A DNA stretch of 64,000 nt from Bimastos eiseni (lineage: Eukaryota > Annelida > Clitellata > Crassiclitellata > Lumbricidae): positions 51,574,068 through 51,638,067 of the forward strand of contig OY365806.1 of the NCBI GenBank assembly GCA_959347315.1. Reading direction: 5' to 3'. The translations under genes and the position numbers were made by a program. Positions 10,921 to 23,545 of the stretch are shown here, piece by piece; the stretch's first letter is position 1; the number at the start of each line of letters is the position of its first letter. Below the pieces are notes generated by a model that worked only from the letters and a program-made list of their open reading frames with translations, made no database searches and was not told where the DNA came from.

Positions 10921-13900
10921 AGATAGATGGTTACTTTTCTCTCCTAGGTCCCCTGGCCAGTTGGGTTTGGTGGAGCTCAGGTTCAAGATAGATGGTCTGT
11001 TAAGGTTAGCGTTCCGTGGTTGCCAGTAGGTTGGTAGTTTGGGTCTCTTGCACCATTAAATAGGCTGTCGGCAGCACTGAATGTTGGAGATTATCGCATC
11101 GTTGTTGGTGTACGTGCGTGGTAGCAGAGATCCTTGGACTCTGGATTAAGTACAGATCGTGAAAATTCGGATGGCCGAGATCGTTAAAGTTTGGGTGGCC
11201 GAGATCGTGAAAGTTCTAAAGAGGAGGTTTGGAAGGCAGGCATGGCGAGTAAGACATCCTGCCGGTATGATTACGAGCCCTGTTTTGAGTACGGCCATCC
11301 TCAGAACGTAGCCCATCCAGCGACCGCGGAATAGGCAGACTAAGACCTCGTAACTAATTCGAACGGCGTTGCCTTTCCTAGAGAAGAGGCCCATCCTTTA
11401 TCTTTCCTGGTGTGAGCGATCATCCTGGTAGATATAGAGAGTAACCATTTGGCATTGGAATTTGATAAGCAAGTGACTCGGGCGACTCCAGACGTGTTCG
11501 CGAGCTGCAGTCGACACCGTCCTGGCGAGCTGGGCTGGCGCTCGGGCGGATGAACGCCACGACTATATTATATACAAGTGAACTGAGAATTTGCACGTAG
11601 TCGTAGCATTGCTTCATATGCCTTTCTGTGCTTCATACGCAAGCCATATATTCGGATTTTAAAAGGCGAGATGAAATCAAATTTTATAGTAAAATTAGCA
11701 TTACGACCCAATTTCACCTGGAATTGAATCTGTACGTGGTCTGTGACTTGGCATTTCACATTGAAGGTAATGTTTTCCTCATCCAGAGTTCCCTTTCTTT
11801 TCATGGACATAACTTGCTCTACATATGACGGATTGAGATGTACAAAGTTTTCAGAAAGAATACAGAAAGGTTCCACAATAATAATGTTGTTTTTCTATCT
11901 CATTCGAAGTGGTAAATCACCTATTCACAGCAGTTGAAGCCGCATGATCGAGCTGATACAGCTGATTTGTAGCGCTTTTAGGCCTACACAGGAAGAAACT
12001 TGTTTCTTGTCAAGTGTTACGTGGTTATAAAAAGTATTGGAATCTCATTTTAATATTTCATCTTAATGTTGATAGACAAACTGTTAAACAAGACAGGCCG
12101 AATGTGTTCTAACTTGATGATAAATATGTTCAGGCGCATATGTGGTGAGGGCTCAACCGTCGATCATGCGGCTTCAACTGCTGCAATTGATGCCAACAAG
12201 CAATTTTATTCTGTAAGCAGTAGTCCTAGGTATTTGCAAATTAGCGAGGAATATGATTAGATGTGAGCAATTGTTGCTCGTGGTGTTTGAGCAAAGCGTT
12301 CGTCTCTAGCCTGTGAGCCATTAGTCCATGGACCATTACTACTCGTCTTCCTATAGTTTCTCATTCTTTATGACCGTCTGTATTAATAGACTGCAAACTA
12401 CGGTGTCTATTCCAACATAGCCTCTTTTCGAAGATTAGGCCTATCGTCATTACTAACAAAGAATATACTAACTTAACTTACTTACTTACAATAAAGGCTA
12501 ACAGATAATTCAGACTGCATCCTAATAATGACAAACATTGGCACTTTGGCAAAGGCAAAAATGACGTTATGATTACGTCATCGTATTATCTTCAGTCCCT
12601 GACTCAATTAATGTGTCAGTTGCAGCGCAGATCGCAAAGAATACGGACGTGTTCCAGATTTTTGCGAAGTTTTCGCAAATCTGCTGCTATTCGTCGAATT
12701 TCTTCCGTATTCTGCTTCAGTTTCGATTGAATTTTCTTCGAGGGGTAGCAGGTAAACTCAACTGATTAAAACCAACGATTTCTTATCGAATTTTTCAATA
12801 CAGAAATGTTAGCTACAAACCTTGATTGTAACTGCCATTTATTGGCGAGTTTAAAAACTTTTGCGCCAAAAGAGCTGATGAGACTGGAGGCCTATATATA
12901 TAGAGACTATGAGTAAATGTTGGCTTTAACAGAGTGTCAATAAATGTGAGCTAAGTCTGTAAAGTGTGTCACTGAGAGTCACTATAGATAATCGAATACC
13001 AATTGTAGATTGATAAGTTCATGAAATTGAACATATTTTTTAGTGCTTAAAATACCAATAATGAATTATTTACGCGGTTAAATGTGACAATAATGTTGAT
13101 TTTAAACGTGTCAATTGTCATTGTACCCGCGGTACAGCGGTTTGGTTAGGAACCCTGACCAGTTTACAGATCCTGGCCACAAACAAGATCCCTTAGTTTG
13201 TGCTGGCCTATCTTGCTGGCCTCTGTGACTGATCACGAGTTTTGAAGAACTAGTGCTAGAAACTTCCAGCGTTCGATTGTATGGACCTACTACCGTTCCT
13301 CGTAGGTATATTCTTGTTTATTCTAATCATAACCCAAGTATTTCTAAGCAGGCATTGGTTAGCAGCCAGGGCAATAGACAGGAACGTCGAGCTTCAGAAT
13401 TTCAGACAATTGTGGTCCCAAGTATGCAAAAATAAGTCTGCGATTTTGATCTATCCATCACACTTTTACAATGTTTTATTGATTTAATTACCTCTAGGCC
13501 TACTCAATTGAGGAACCGTGTAGATTTAGACATCAGCAGGTTTATACATTACACAGGCCAGAGAAGTCCGGCTGTTTTGGCACTGTCCATCCTGGATGCC
13601 TCAGGTCCGAGAACTCCGGCAGTTTTGGCACCGTCCGTCCTGGTAGAGGCGCGGTGGCATCTGACATGGAGTGCTACCTGTTGTCTTCGAGCTGTCTTCG
13701 AGCTGTCTTAGAGCCGTCTCCGGCTGCAATGGTCGTGTGATGCTATTCACCTGAAGGATCTCAGCTCAAGTCCGTAGCAAATAACATGATCCAGTTGACC
13801 GACTGTCTTGCAAACAGATAGGTTAGTTTCAGTTTTTATGAATGTTTTTACTACAAATCCCATAGATTGGCTGCTAATAAAATCGTCAGGTCGTTTGGAA

Positions 13901-14520
13901 GATGCTTATTTCATGTATGTAGCAAAATATCGACCAGCATAATAAAACACAGAGGATTTTCTGTCTTGTCTGCCTATCTCTTTGCTAAATTTCTCTTCTG
14001 CTTGTCTCAAGTCTATTTTATGTCTATTTTCTCTCTTCTTAGGTCTGCCGAACCTATTTGCTCTTTTCTTGTGCCCAAATGTTGTCTTAGGTCTGGCTGC
14101 CTCCCTGTCGTGGATGAATGGAACGAGATTTTTTACGAAAGCTTTTGGCAACATAGTCCTTATGCTTTGCTGTTGAAAAAATTATTTTGGCATGCTGCAG
14201 CTCAGCTAAATGATAAAGTTTTGCTCAATTGCACTCTACCCTACTCTACATCTTTTTCTCCCTGTTATCTAGTTCACTCCCTTTCTTAACTCTATGACAT
14301 TTTGCATTATTCTTTTGTCTTTCAGAACTAGCTGGAACCTGGGATGCCTGGAGAGTGGAGATGTCATGAGACGAGACCGAGAAGAAGCTGGAGATGGACA
14401 GAGGGACGAGTGGAGGATGAGTTGCGTTGCTCGATACGAAGACCTGCACGGGAAGGACTACTACTGAGTTAAGTTTTAGAATTCTAATCTATATATATAG
14501 AATTAATTGCTTTATACTAA
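10921..14520. other. no gene supported; small internal repeats
   Basis: Non-coding as far as I can tell. 11155-11222 holds about three copies of a 24-bp unit (GATCGTGAAA(A/G)TT...GTGGCCGA). 13556-13655 holds a two-copy tandem duplication around CCGGC(T/A)GTTTTGGCAC. A 102-codon minus-strand frame at 11568-11876 and a 140-codon + frame at 13867-14289 resemble no family I know and are probably chance. Confidence 0.4.
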
Positions 14521-14540
14521 GTTTGATGAATGCAGGATGC

Positions 14541-14780
14541 GGTGGTGTAGCAGTATACGTTCTATGCCATGTTGCTGGAAGGTCGCAGGTTCGAATCTGC
14601 TTCAGGCCACTGCGTAGTGACCCTGGTTAAGTTGATTACCCAGAATTGTCTGCGAGGAAAGAAGGCAATGGGAAATCACCTTACTCTTGTGAAACGTGGG
14701 TGGCATAAAAGATGTCCGGCAATTTTGTATACGTGGACCTGTCTGACGGCTCGAGGGACTCATCAGCGTCAGATCGTTTC
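14541..14780 (+). repeat. tRNA-derived SINE
   Basis: The head has an internal polymerase III promoter: A box TGGTGTAGCAG at 14543-14553 and B box GGTTCGAATCT at 14588-14598, about 45 bp apart as in a tRNA gene. The head is followed by an unrelated body (GGTTAAGTTGATTACCCAG, then GAAGGCAATGGGAAATCACC). The lack of a matching acceptor stem and the extra body make it a SINE and not a tRNA gene. The 3' boundary is approximate. Confidence 0.65.
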
Positions 14781-16160
14781 ATTACTTTCTATCTCCGTTC
14801 TCAGTGCATTATGTATTTTTTTACTGCCCTGCTCTCAGTTTTGCTCTAGATTTCTTTTTCTTTTCTGTTAATTTACTTTGGTCAGTTTCGGTATAGGTCA
14901 GTTTAAGATTCGTGTATCTTCCTTTGGTTAAGTTCTGATAATTAATTGCCTCCACGAGTAAACAATTCAACACGAATAAGTTCCATCTAAATGCACAGAC
15001 GAAAAGAGAATGGCCTACAGTATACAAATCTGCTGCGAACTCTAATTGTAATCGTTAACTTATGAAAACTTCTAAAGTGTCACTCAAAAACCAAGTGCAG
15101 GACGCCAACAAATTCAAGAGAGCTTCAGAGGAATGAATGAATATGTTGCATTCAGTCTGACACGAGGATATTAAGGTATTCGAAGAAAGTTCTGTGTTAA
15201 CCTCGGATCTGAGGTCAACACTCACAGGCTCACATTCTCATTAGGTTCCAGTGGTAAGGCCACGGCGCTTATGCAAGTCGCAATCGGTTTTATTAATGAC
15301 GGTGCCAGACATTGTCTCATTGCGCTGCATAAATTCTCGGGTCACCGCTCTCACCTCTTCTTCAACCCTACCTATCGTTACATCATCAATTCCCGCAGTA
15401 GACATTTTAGAGGTTTATTGAAACACGTAGAAGAAATTATAATAATGCAATTCAAAGTCTCGGTCCACAAGTTAACCAGAGCAACTTAGGATTCCTTGAT
15501 TTCACAGGATCAATTTATAATTCAAACATATAATATAGTTTCTCACTCAACCGTTCTCTTTCTTTCGTCGGCTTCTCTCGTCTCCAGTCTTCCTTTGACT
15601 TCCGATCCTCTGCTCGGCTTCCTTCCGATTTCTCCTTTCGGTTCCTCGCTCTTGTTTAGCGGCTTCTATTCTTCAATTAAGGCTGACTTCTTAAATTCAG
15701 ACCTATCTCTACTTATAGTCGTTTTAGCTTCCCGATATCGCTGAGCCCGGCTGCCTTCGCAAACTTTTAAGGTAAAGTTGGATCGATATTCACAACCTTC
15801 CTCAGCGAACTCCTGCAGCCGACTACTAGCCAATATTCTCTGTCCCTGATCACGCAATGTCCCCTTGAATGACCTTCAACTCTCCAGGCGGCGTTCAGCG
15901 GGTCCCTATATTACGCCTCTCTCTTCTTGGAATCGGCTGGCGTGCTCAACACGTGATGGCAGTTTCCACTACCCTGGGACCGTTGTCAGTCACATTTATC
16001 ATATATGTATAGACATGTTTACAACATCTTCAACATTACATATATACGTCTTATGCATGCATATATACAGTATAACTTAAGGTTCATCGCGTTATTATAT
16101 ACCTATTCTTTATCAATGCAAAAATTAATTCACGGTTAATCCACGATCCTCACATATCTA
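14781..16160. other. no gene seen
   Basis: Non-coding. 15540-15720 is pyrimidine-rich. No recognisable repeat ends or protein families. Confidence 0.4.
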
Positions 16161-16163
16161 TCT

Positions 16164-18475
16164 ATCTATGCCAGGGGTGGGCAACTTCTCCAGTCGGCGG
16201 GGCCGGATATGGGAAAATGAAGTCCTTGGCGGGCCGGATTACTGAATCGATACCTTAATCGCGTATTTATCCACCTATGCAAGGAATAAATAGTATTTAA
16301 TGTAAACTTTAAACTTGTAAACTTTAAGTTTAAAGCATAGAGACCAAAAACAGTATTTAATGAATTTAACGTAATGTACTTCAATAGCTGCTGAAGTCAA
16401 TGAGACATCTGTGGTCGATCAAAGTTGTCAACAAGTTGTTTGAACTCTGGCTGCATGTCGGACGTAGAAATCCTCAGTAAAGACTGCACGTGAACATCAG
16501 TTAGATTGTAACGCAGCTTTGTCTTGTTAATGTTCATGGTCGAAAATGTTTGCTCGCAAATGTATGTAGACCCGAACAGAACAAGTAGTTTCATGGCCAT
16601 CTTTCTCAGGTTGGCAAACTTGGACTCATTCAGTGACGCATAAAATTTTTCAATGCTTTCAGATTGGAATTTCTCTTTCAGGGTAGAGTCACACTGCAGA
16701 TCAATCAATTCCAGCTGTAGAGCATCCGGCACCTTTTCAAAGTCAGTTGTAAACGGCGATGACAAGATATCAAACTCAGCAGCAAGTTTCTGGAAGTCCG
16801 CAAAACGACGAGCAAATTCATTGTCTAGTGCAGATATCATATTGGTGTACTTCTCAGTTGACATCATCTGGGGTGCCATAGTTTCGAGTGTTGGAAAGTG
16901 TGTTGTGATATTCTGACTGAGCTGGCGCGAAAACAGTTTTAGCTTCACCCTGAATGCCTTCACTGTTGAGTACATTTTGTGAGCAAAAGTGCCCCTCCCT
17001 TGAAGTCTGGTGTTCAATTCATTCATATGTTCAAAGAGATCAACGGCAAACCCCAGATCTGACAGCCATTCGGATTTTCTGAGTTGAGGATATTCTGTAT
17101 CTTTCCCTTTCATCTCCAAAAACAGTAAGATTTCCGTTTTCAGGCCCCAGACACGTCTCAGAACTTTCCCCAAACTCAACCAGCGTACAGCGGTATGATA
17201 CAAAACATCACTATGATCCGAGCCGCAATCTTCCAGAAGTGTGATAAACTGTCTGTGATTTAGACCTCTCGCCCTGATGAAATTAACAATTTTCACAACT
17301 GGATCCACAACATGTTTCATGTCAAGCACACTTTTACATAGCACTTCCTGGTGTATTATGCAATGTAGAAATATCAGCTCCCTGGTGCAATCGACCTCTG
17401 CAACACGGTCACCCAGTCTCTTCAGTAGACCAACTTTCTTTCCTGTCAAAGATGGACAACCATCCGTAGTAACACTGGCCATTTTCTGCCATGGTAATTG
17501 CATTGTATGCATGGCATTTTCCACACATTCAAAAATATCTTCCCCGGTAGTAGTGTCTTTCATTGATTCCATTGACAGCAATTCTTCTGTGATTTCAAAG
17601 TTTTCTGAAATGCCTCGTACAAAGATGAGCAACTGTGCAGTGTCATCGATGTCAGTGCTTTCATCCAATGCCAAGGAAAACAGCTGAAATGAAGGTACAC
17701 GCCCTTTCAGTTGTGATGTCAGGTCTTCACCAATTGCTTCAATGCGGCGAGCCACAGTTCTTTTCGACAAACTGACTTCTTCAAACTTCTTTCTTTGTTC
17801 TCGACAGACTTGATCAGCTACATCGAGCATGCATTTTTTGACAAATTCACCATCACAGAACGATTTGCTGTGCTTAGCAATGTTGCATGCGACCACAAAG
17901 CTGGCATGAGTAGCAGCTTTCTGGGCTACTTTGGCTTTTCCGAATACATTCTGCTGCTTTACAAGTTTTCTGTCCAGTTCTGTTGCTCTTGTTTGCCGTT
18001 CCGCTGCTGATAAAGTACTGCCATAGCCTGCATGTTTCGTCGCATAATGTCGGCTAATGTTGTACTCTTTCACAACACGGCAACACTTTCACTGCACAGC
18101 AAACATACTGCTTTTTTGCCGACTTCTGTGAAAAAGTACTTAGGCATCCAATCTTTGTTAAATGCGCGACACTCGCTGTCAACTTTACGTTTCTTGGCAA
18201 AATCCATGGTAAAAATTTTATTGTAAATTCTAAATCTAATTCTAACCGAAAACTAAGAATCGAAGAACCAAGAACAGAAAGAAAACAAAGAACCAAAGAA
18301 TAACTAACAGTCACTATTACTGCGACGTAGTAAGCAAGTAGTGGGAGATTGCGGCAGAATGTGGCCGCGGGCTACATTATCATGTACGACCGGAAACAGT
18401 CTGCCGGCCAGTCAAAATCCCGTTGCGGGCCGGGTCTGGCCCACGGGCCGTATGTTGCCCGTCCCTGATCTATGC
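16164..18475 (-). mobile_element. hAT element with BED-finger transposase, nearly complete
   Basis: The element proper is 16172-18467 (2296 bp). It starts CAGGGGTGGGCAACTTCTCC and ends, read on the other strand, CAGGGACGGGCAACATACGG, so the ends are inverted repeats of the Charlie-like hAT form. A perfect 8-bp duplication ATCTATGC flanks it at 16164-16171 and 18468-18475. The target was a TCTA microsatellite. Both ends and the transposase are present, so this was an autonomous copy. Confidence 0.93.
16397..18207 (-). pseudogene. hAT transposase (GTF2IRD2/ZBED-like), one frameshift
   Basis: Predicted start ATG at 18207-18205 (MDFAKKRKVDSECRAF). The first 47 codons include the CxxC of a BED-like zinc finger (VCLLC); the matching HxxxxH (RHYATKH) lies after the break. 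The frame ends at a TGA at 18072-18070. An apparent 2-base insertion in GTGTTGTGAAAG shifts it, and the next frame then stays open for about 558 codons to the stop at 16397. Downstream motifs are ALDESTDIDDTAQL (first catalytic Asp), TTDGCPSLTGKK (second), and the hAT C-terminal dimerisation block (FGSTYICEQTFSTMN, then TKLRYNLTDVHVQSLLRI). Apart from the 2-base lesion the gene looks complete. The fused human GTF2IRD2 protein derives from this hAT type, so naming by that gene is possible, but here it is plainly a transposon. Confidence 0.9.
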
Positions 18476-18525
18476 CATCTGTCTTTAAATATCTGCATTT
18501 TCTATCTATCTATCTATCTGCATTT

Positions 18526-18618
<93 letters not shown>
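18476..18618. repeat. (TCTA)n microsatellite split by hAT insertions
   Basis: Tetranucleotide TCTA/CTAT array, pure from about 18522. It continues on the far side of the MITE at 18918-18949, and short flanks remain at 16156-16171. Confidence 0.95.
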
Positions 18619-18619
<1 letters not shown>

Positions 18620-18917
18620 AGAGGTGTAACAAGGTTTTGAAAAGTGGGGAGGCATAATTAAGAAAATATTGAGCGAAGTGCAAAAAAATTTTTGGCCGCC
18701 CACTTTTTGAATTTTGCCGCCCCCCATAAATTTGAAAAATGGGGGCACAAATTATCTTAACAAAAGTCATCTTAAAAAGCCATTGAAGAAACATAAAAAA
18801 TAACCGAATTGGGGGGGGCACATGGGGCACTGAGCACTAAAACTGGGGGCTTTGCCCCCTCCCCCAGTTTTGAAACTGGGGGCAGGTGCCCTCTGCCCCG
18901 CGCTTGTTACACCCTTG
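18619..18917 (+). mobile_element. hAT-type MITE, GTGTAACAAG family, copy 1
   Basis: A 299-bp non-coding element. Inverted ends are CAGAGGTGTAACAAGG and, on the other strand, CAAGGGTGTAACAAGC. It is flanked by a perfect 8-bp duplication CTATCTAT at 18611-18618 and 18918-18925. The interior is rich in G and C runs (GGGGGGG near 18816, the inverted pair AAACTGGGGG/CCCCCAGTTTT at 18840-18880). Same family as 46055-46349 and 30693-31458. Confidence 0.88.
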
Positions 18918-18966
18918 CTATCTATCTATCTATCTATCGATCTATCTAATTCCTTTTATCATCTAC

Positions 18967-19667
<701 letters not shown>

Positions 19668-19675
19668 CTACGAAA

Positions 19676-20682
19676 CAGGGCTGTTAATATCGCGATAAAG
19701 TATCGCAATACTTTGATATCGCGATACTTTTGTCAGCATCGCAGCGAGTATTGCGATAGTTTTATTTTGCTGGGTATCGCATGTGTATTGCGATACCTAT
19801 TTCTACCCTGTCAGCGATACTCGATACCAATACTTTTTCTCACTGAAATTTATATGATTTCTCAAGAAATATACGAAATCAATCGTTGCAGTTTGATAAA
19901 TTTAGGCCTCTCTATACATATAAATGTATAGCCTATTTCGGCCATATAAATCTTTGGTGCGAATAGATGGAATGTTGCATAGGCATGAATGAAGAAATGA
20001 CCGTAGTGTGCCTACGTCCTTTTGCGTTCACTGGTAGAAGTGGCTTGCCTAATTAATTTTAGAGTGCTTGCGAATTCAGTTGATCTTGAAAATGAATAGG
20101 ACTGATGAAACGAAGATTGCAAGTGCGATATCAGAGCATTGTACTTGAACAGCTTGCCTGAAGGCTACTTTAAAGACATTGTCCGTGGCCCAAGGACCAA
20201 TATGCACAGGACTGGAAAGCCCATGTTCTTTCGTGTCAACAGTTTTGGACGATATTCAGGGGCTATAAATTTTAGACCCTTTTAAAATAACAAGCTGATT
20301 CATCAACCATTAGTCGTGAAGCCAGATTTACGAATGACTACCGGGTATGTCAGCAAAATACAAAAAATGCCGTTAGAGGTTCAAAACACCATATTTTCAT
20401 ATAGAAGGAAAGTTTAGATTGGGGCGACATCTGTGTGTACACGGAATTTTGACGAGTAACCATTCCTCTTATTTTATGATTGGGCCAAGCCGGGCCAAGC
20501 GATTCCTTGGGAAATTTTCAATTATTATCGGTGCATGAATTATAAATTAGGCTAGGATCGAATCCAGCAAGCATATTGAAAAGTATTGGTAAAAGTATTT
20601 GGTATTGGTATTGCAATACTTTTAAGAAAAGGTATTGGTATTGGTATCGCGATACTTGTTTCAAGTATTGTTAACAGCCCTG
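19676..20682. mobile_element. non-autonomous hAT-like element with TATCGCGATA subterminal repeats
   Basis: A 1007-bp element. Ends CAGGGCTGTTAATATCGCGA and, on the other strand, CAGGGCTGTTAACAATACTTG are inverted. Flanks CTACGAAA (19668-19675) and CTACGGAG (20683-20690) match 6/8. Both subterminal zones are dense in (T)ATCGCGATAC, GTATTGG and AGTATCGC words, which are probably transposase-binding sites by analogy with other hAT elements. No coding sequence was recognised between about 19850 and 20560. Confidence 0.75.
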
Positions 20683-20690
20683 CTACGGAG

Positions 20691-21916
20691 ACCTTTGCCA
20701 ACACCTCCTCGTGGTCGTCTCTGGGCGTGCAGTTAATCCAACTAACTGACTGCATGGCGAAGATTGGCAGCAGCACGTTGCCATTCTCTGTCTGTTTTCA
20801 GGATAGCGCGCTGTAGACCTACTATCTGATCACTAAGCCAGTTTTTAATTTACCGACGGTGGCGACAATCTTATTTTGGCAAGCTTACTTCTAAGCGTGA
20901 ACGTTTCGCAACAAAGTTATCCACTGTAATGACAATACTAGTAAGTTACTAATTAATCATATGTAATGCTGTTGCAATCAATAACTCAAACCGTACAGAA
21001 TTCTTAACTATAACAATTAAGCACCAAGTTTTCTATGCAATGACGTCTTTCGTTCATCAACAGTAATTTATAGAGGCATGCCTTTTCCATTAATCATATT
21101 TTATTGTTTTAGAGTGGTGTGGTGAAAAGTTACTTGCGTAGCCGATTGATTGTCCACAATAATATAGTACTGGAGGTGAAACTAGGCAAACTGAGACTGG
21201 AGAGCACTGGGGCAAAAGTCCCTGTTGCCTCGAGATCTGTGGATTCAGTGCATAGGCCTATAGCTTCTCTTGAGCTAGATTAGACCCTAAAGGTCACGTA
21301 ATGTCCAGGCTACACATAGCCTATCACTGCTCCAGTTGTTAGTATATATCAGATGTCGTGACATTGAACTCATAAGGGTTTCCTATTCTCTTCCGACCCA
21401 ATCCACCTCTCCATTTCTATTTTATCCTGCATTCTGTTTCGATGCCCATTATCAAGTAATACATGGACTTATTAGCCATGGCAAATCTGGCACTAAATTC
21501 TTGACAGAGAGGTCTACGGCACTCTATCGTACGGATGATATGGGAACAGCGTCATACCATTATTTGACTACTGAGTCTTATCAACACGTTTTATAATTAT
21601 ATTTTTTATTGCACACATTACACACCACCTACCGATTGTAAAGTTTCTTAAGTAAGAACATATTTTGGCCTCTCCCATACACTGAAAAAAAATAATAACA
21701 ATGACAATGATATAACAATAATGAAATTATTATTATTATTTGCAGCGAGGTATAATCCCTCAGGGTCTAGAATATTAATTAAAATAAGAAAATGTAGTCA
21801 TGAATGGCCCTACATAAAGTTAAAGTAATATTGTGACTATGGTCTGTTTTACTGGCAATTTCGCCATGTTATGTAAATGCTATGGCATCAGATTTAGTGA
21901 AAGCTTAAGTTAGTAC
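20691..21916. other. no gene seen
   Basis: AT-rich non-coding DNA with no recognised repeat apart from a short ATT run near 21727-21741. Confidence 0.45.
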
Positions 21917-21918
21917 TA

Positions 21919-23290
21919 TAGGGTGTCCAATAAGTTCGTGAACAATTTTGCTTGCAGAAAGCAGAAAATTTTTGCAACAAACATTAATAATTTTTATGTC
22001 ATTTGAAAGAGCTTTATGTCCCGAAACCAAAAAGTGTAAAAAGTGCTAGTTTTTTTGCAACGAAGAAATGACGTCATCAATATATGCTGAAAGGCTATTT
22101 TTAGCGAATTTTATGCAGTTCGCGATCGTTTTTCGTAAACAAACTCAGAAATGTCGAAAATAGCAGACGTTCAGTTACGCTCGAAAGCTGCTATTCTTGC
22201 TGAAGAAGGATATTCATATTCCGTTATAGGCGATAAATTAGGACGATCGAAAGGTTGGGTAGCAAAATGGGTTGAAAGAAGCAAGCAAGGCGAGTTAGGC
22301 GATCATGCACGATGCGGTCGACCAAAGATTTTGACACAGGCTGCTATTAAAATAATCAAAAAGGCGAAATACAGACAAGGATTTGGATTGAGACAGATAG
22401 AAAAATCTCTCAAGGAAGGTGGACTGAAGGGCAACAAAGAAACAATCAGAAATTACATGAAAGTGGAGTCGAAGTGGAGATGTTGGAAACGCAGAAAGGC
22501 GCCATTGCTAACATACGCTCAGAGGAAAAAACGGTTGTTATTCGCGCGGCAGCATAGACATTGGAAATTCGAAGACTGGTCTAATGTTCTATTTAGTGAC
22601 GAATCACCGTATCAAGTGTTCTATGTTCCAAACTCACGCAATGACACCGTTTGGGGTTCGCAAGAAGAAAATGTTCCTGTCGCCTCGCAGGTCAAGTTTA
22701 GTCCGACTGTTCTTGTGTGGGGAGGTATGACAGCCTCAGGATTAACGCGACTACATTTTGTACCTCAGCATACATCAATTAACTCGGAGTATTATATCAA
22801 TAACATTTTAAAGAAGGAATTAAAACCAGTTTACGCGAGACTGGACACTTCTGGAACGATCTCGAAACGTCGTCTCTTCACTGACAACGCCGTTAGCGTT
22901 TTCCAGCAGGATGGTGCGCGAGCACATACATCTGCTGTTTCGCGAGCATGGCTGAACGAAAATATTCCTAACTACATTGAAAACTGGCCTCCCAACTCTC
23001 CTGATCTCTCACCGACTGAAAATCTCTGGAGTATACTCTCAAGCAGTGTCTACAAAGATCATGAACCAAAGACTCCTGCTCAGCTAAAACGTCGTTTGCG
23101 AAAAGCATGGAATTCGATATCGGTTGAAACTTTGCACAACCTCATCGAATCTTTGCCCAGACGAATGAAAGCTGTTATATCCAGCAAAGGCAACACTATT
23201 GCCTATTAAATGGTACAATAATTATTGCTCTTTGTTGTGTTTTTTTTCAACAAACTAGCAAAATCGTTCACGAACTTATTGTACATCGTG
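21919..23290 (+). mobile_element. complete Tc1-like element
   Basis: A 1372-bp element flanked by TA (21917-21918 and 23291-23292). The inverted ends share GTCCAATAAGTTCGTGAAC at the left and GTACAATAAGTTCGTGAAC on the other strand at the right, then A(A/C)AATTTTGCT-like sequence. A single uninterrupted transposase gene fills the middle. Confidence 0.92.
22151..23209 (+). CDS. Tc1/mariner-family transposase (DD35E)
   Basis: A 352-residue intact transposase that would excise the element and reinsert it at TA. The N-terminal part (about residues 1-110) is a paired-type double helix-turn-helix: GYSYSVIGDKLGRSKGWVAKW, then GRPKILT and a second helical block. The catalytic triad is visible: D in LFSDESPYQ, D in VFQQDGARAHTS and E in PNSPDLSPTENLW, with 35 residues between the last two. 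This spacing is one longer than classic Tc1 (DD34E). The start is the first ATG, 14 bp after an in-frame TAA region, and gives a normal family length (about 340-350). The stop is 81 bp from the right end. No frameshift or stop interrupts it, so the copy may be young or active. Expression cannot be judged from sequence. Confidence 0.95.
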   Translation: MSKIADVQLRSKAAILAEEGYSYSVIGDKLGRSKGWVAKWVERSKQGELGDHARCGRPKILTQAAIKIIKKAKYRQGFGLRQIEKSLKEGGLKGNKETIRNYMKVESKWRCWKRRKAPLLTYAQRKKRLLFARQHRHWKFEDWSNVLFSDESPYQVFYVPNSRNDTVWGSQEENVPVASQVKFSPTVLVWGGMTASGLTRLHFVPQHTSINSEYYINNILKKELKPVYARLDTSGTISKRRLFTDNAVSVFQQDGARAHTSAVSRAWLNENIPNYIENWPPNSPDLSPTENLWSILSSSVYKDHEPKTPAQLKRRLRKAWNSISVETLHNLIESLPRRMKAVISSKGNTIAY

Positions 23291-23359
23291 TAGTATAGTG
23301 GTTACAGAAAATTTTAATGTTTTGGCAGGTAATACGTACACGCGGTTGTTGTGTTCCTG

Positions 23360-23545
23360 TCTTTACAGGAAGAACCAAAGGATGGAATAAATAAGAGGAA
23401 GACCACATGGGGAATGGACAAATGATATTGAAGAATGGGGTGGAACCATCCGAACAAGTATCCAAGAGTTGAGCGTTGAGCCACGCTGCAAGGAACAAAG
23501 TCTACGGAGAGGTGTGGAGAGATGCTGTTAGAACGACATCAGGAT
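23360..23545 (+). pseudogene. LINE reverse-transcriptase C-terminal remnant
   Basis: Encodes RGRPHGEWTNDIEEWGG followed by a serine/leucine helix and, after a shift of frame, AARNKVYGEVWRDAV. The pattern RGRPxxxWxxDIxEW...AxxRxxWR is the C-terminal tail of many non-LTR retrotransposon reverse transcriptases. The upstream polymerase domain is absent. It lies between the Tc1 element and a GAGACC element. Confidence 0.6.

Noticed and set aside
11568..11876. 102-codon minus-strand frame
   Set aside because: No recognised domain, no splice context, and overlapping + strand frames of similar size.
14541..14620. A tRNA gene
   Set aside because: The A and B boxes are good, but there is no closing acceptor stem and a SINE body follows.
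16653..17687. Two + strand open frames of 87 and 136 codons
   Set aside because: They are antisense shadows of the hAT transposase.
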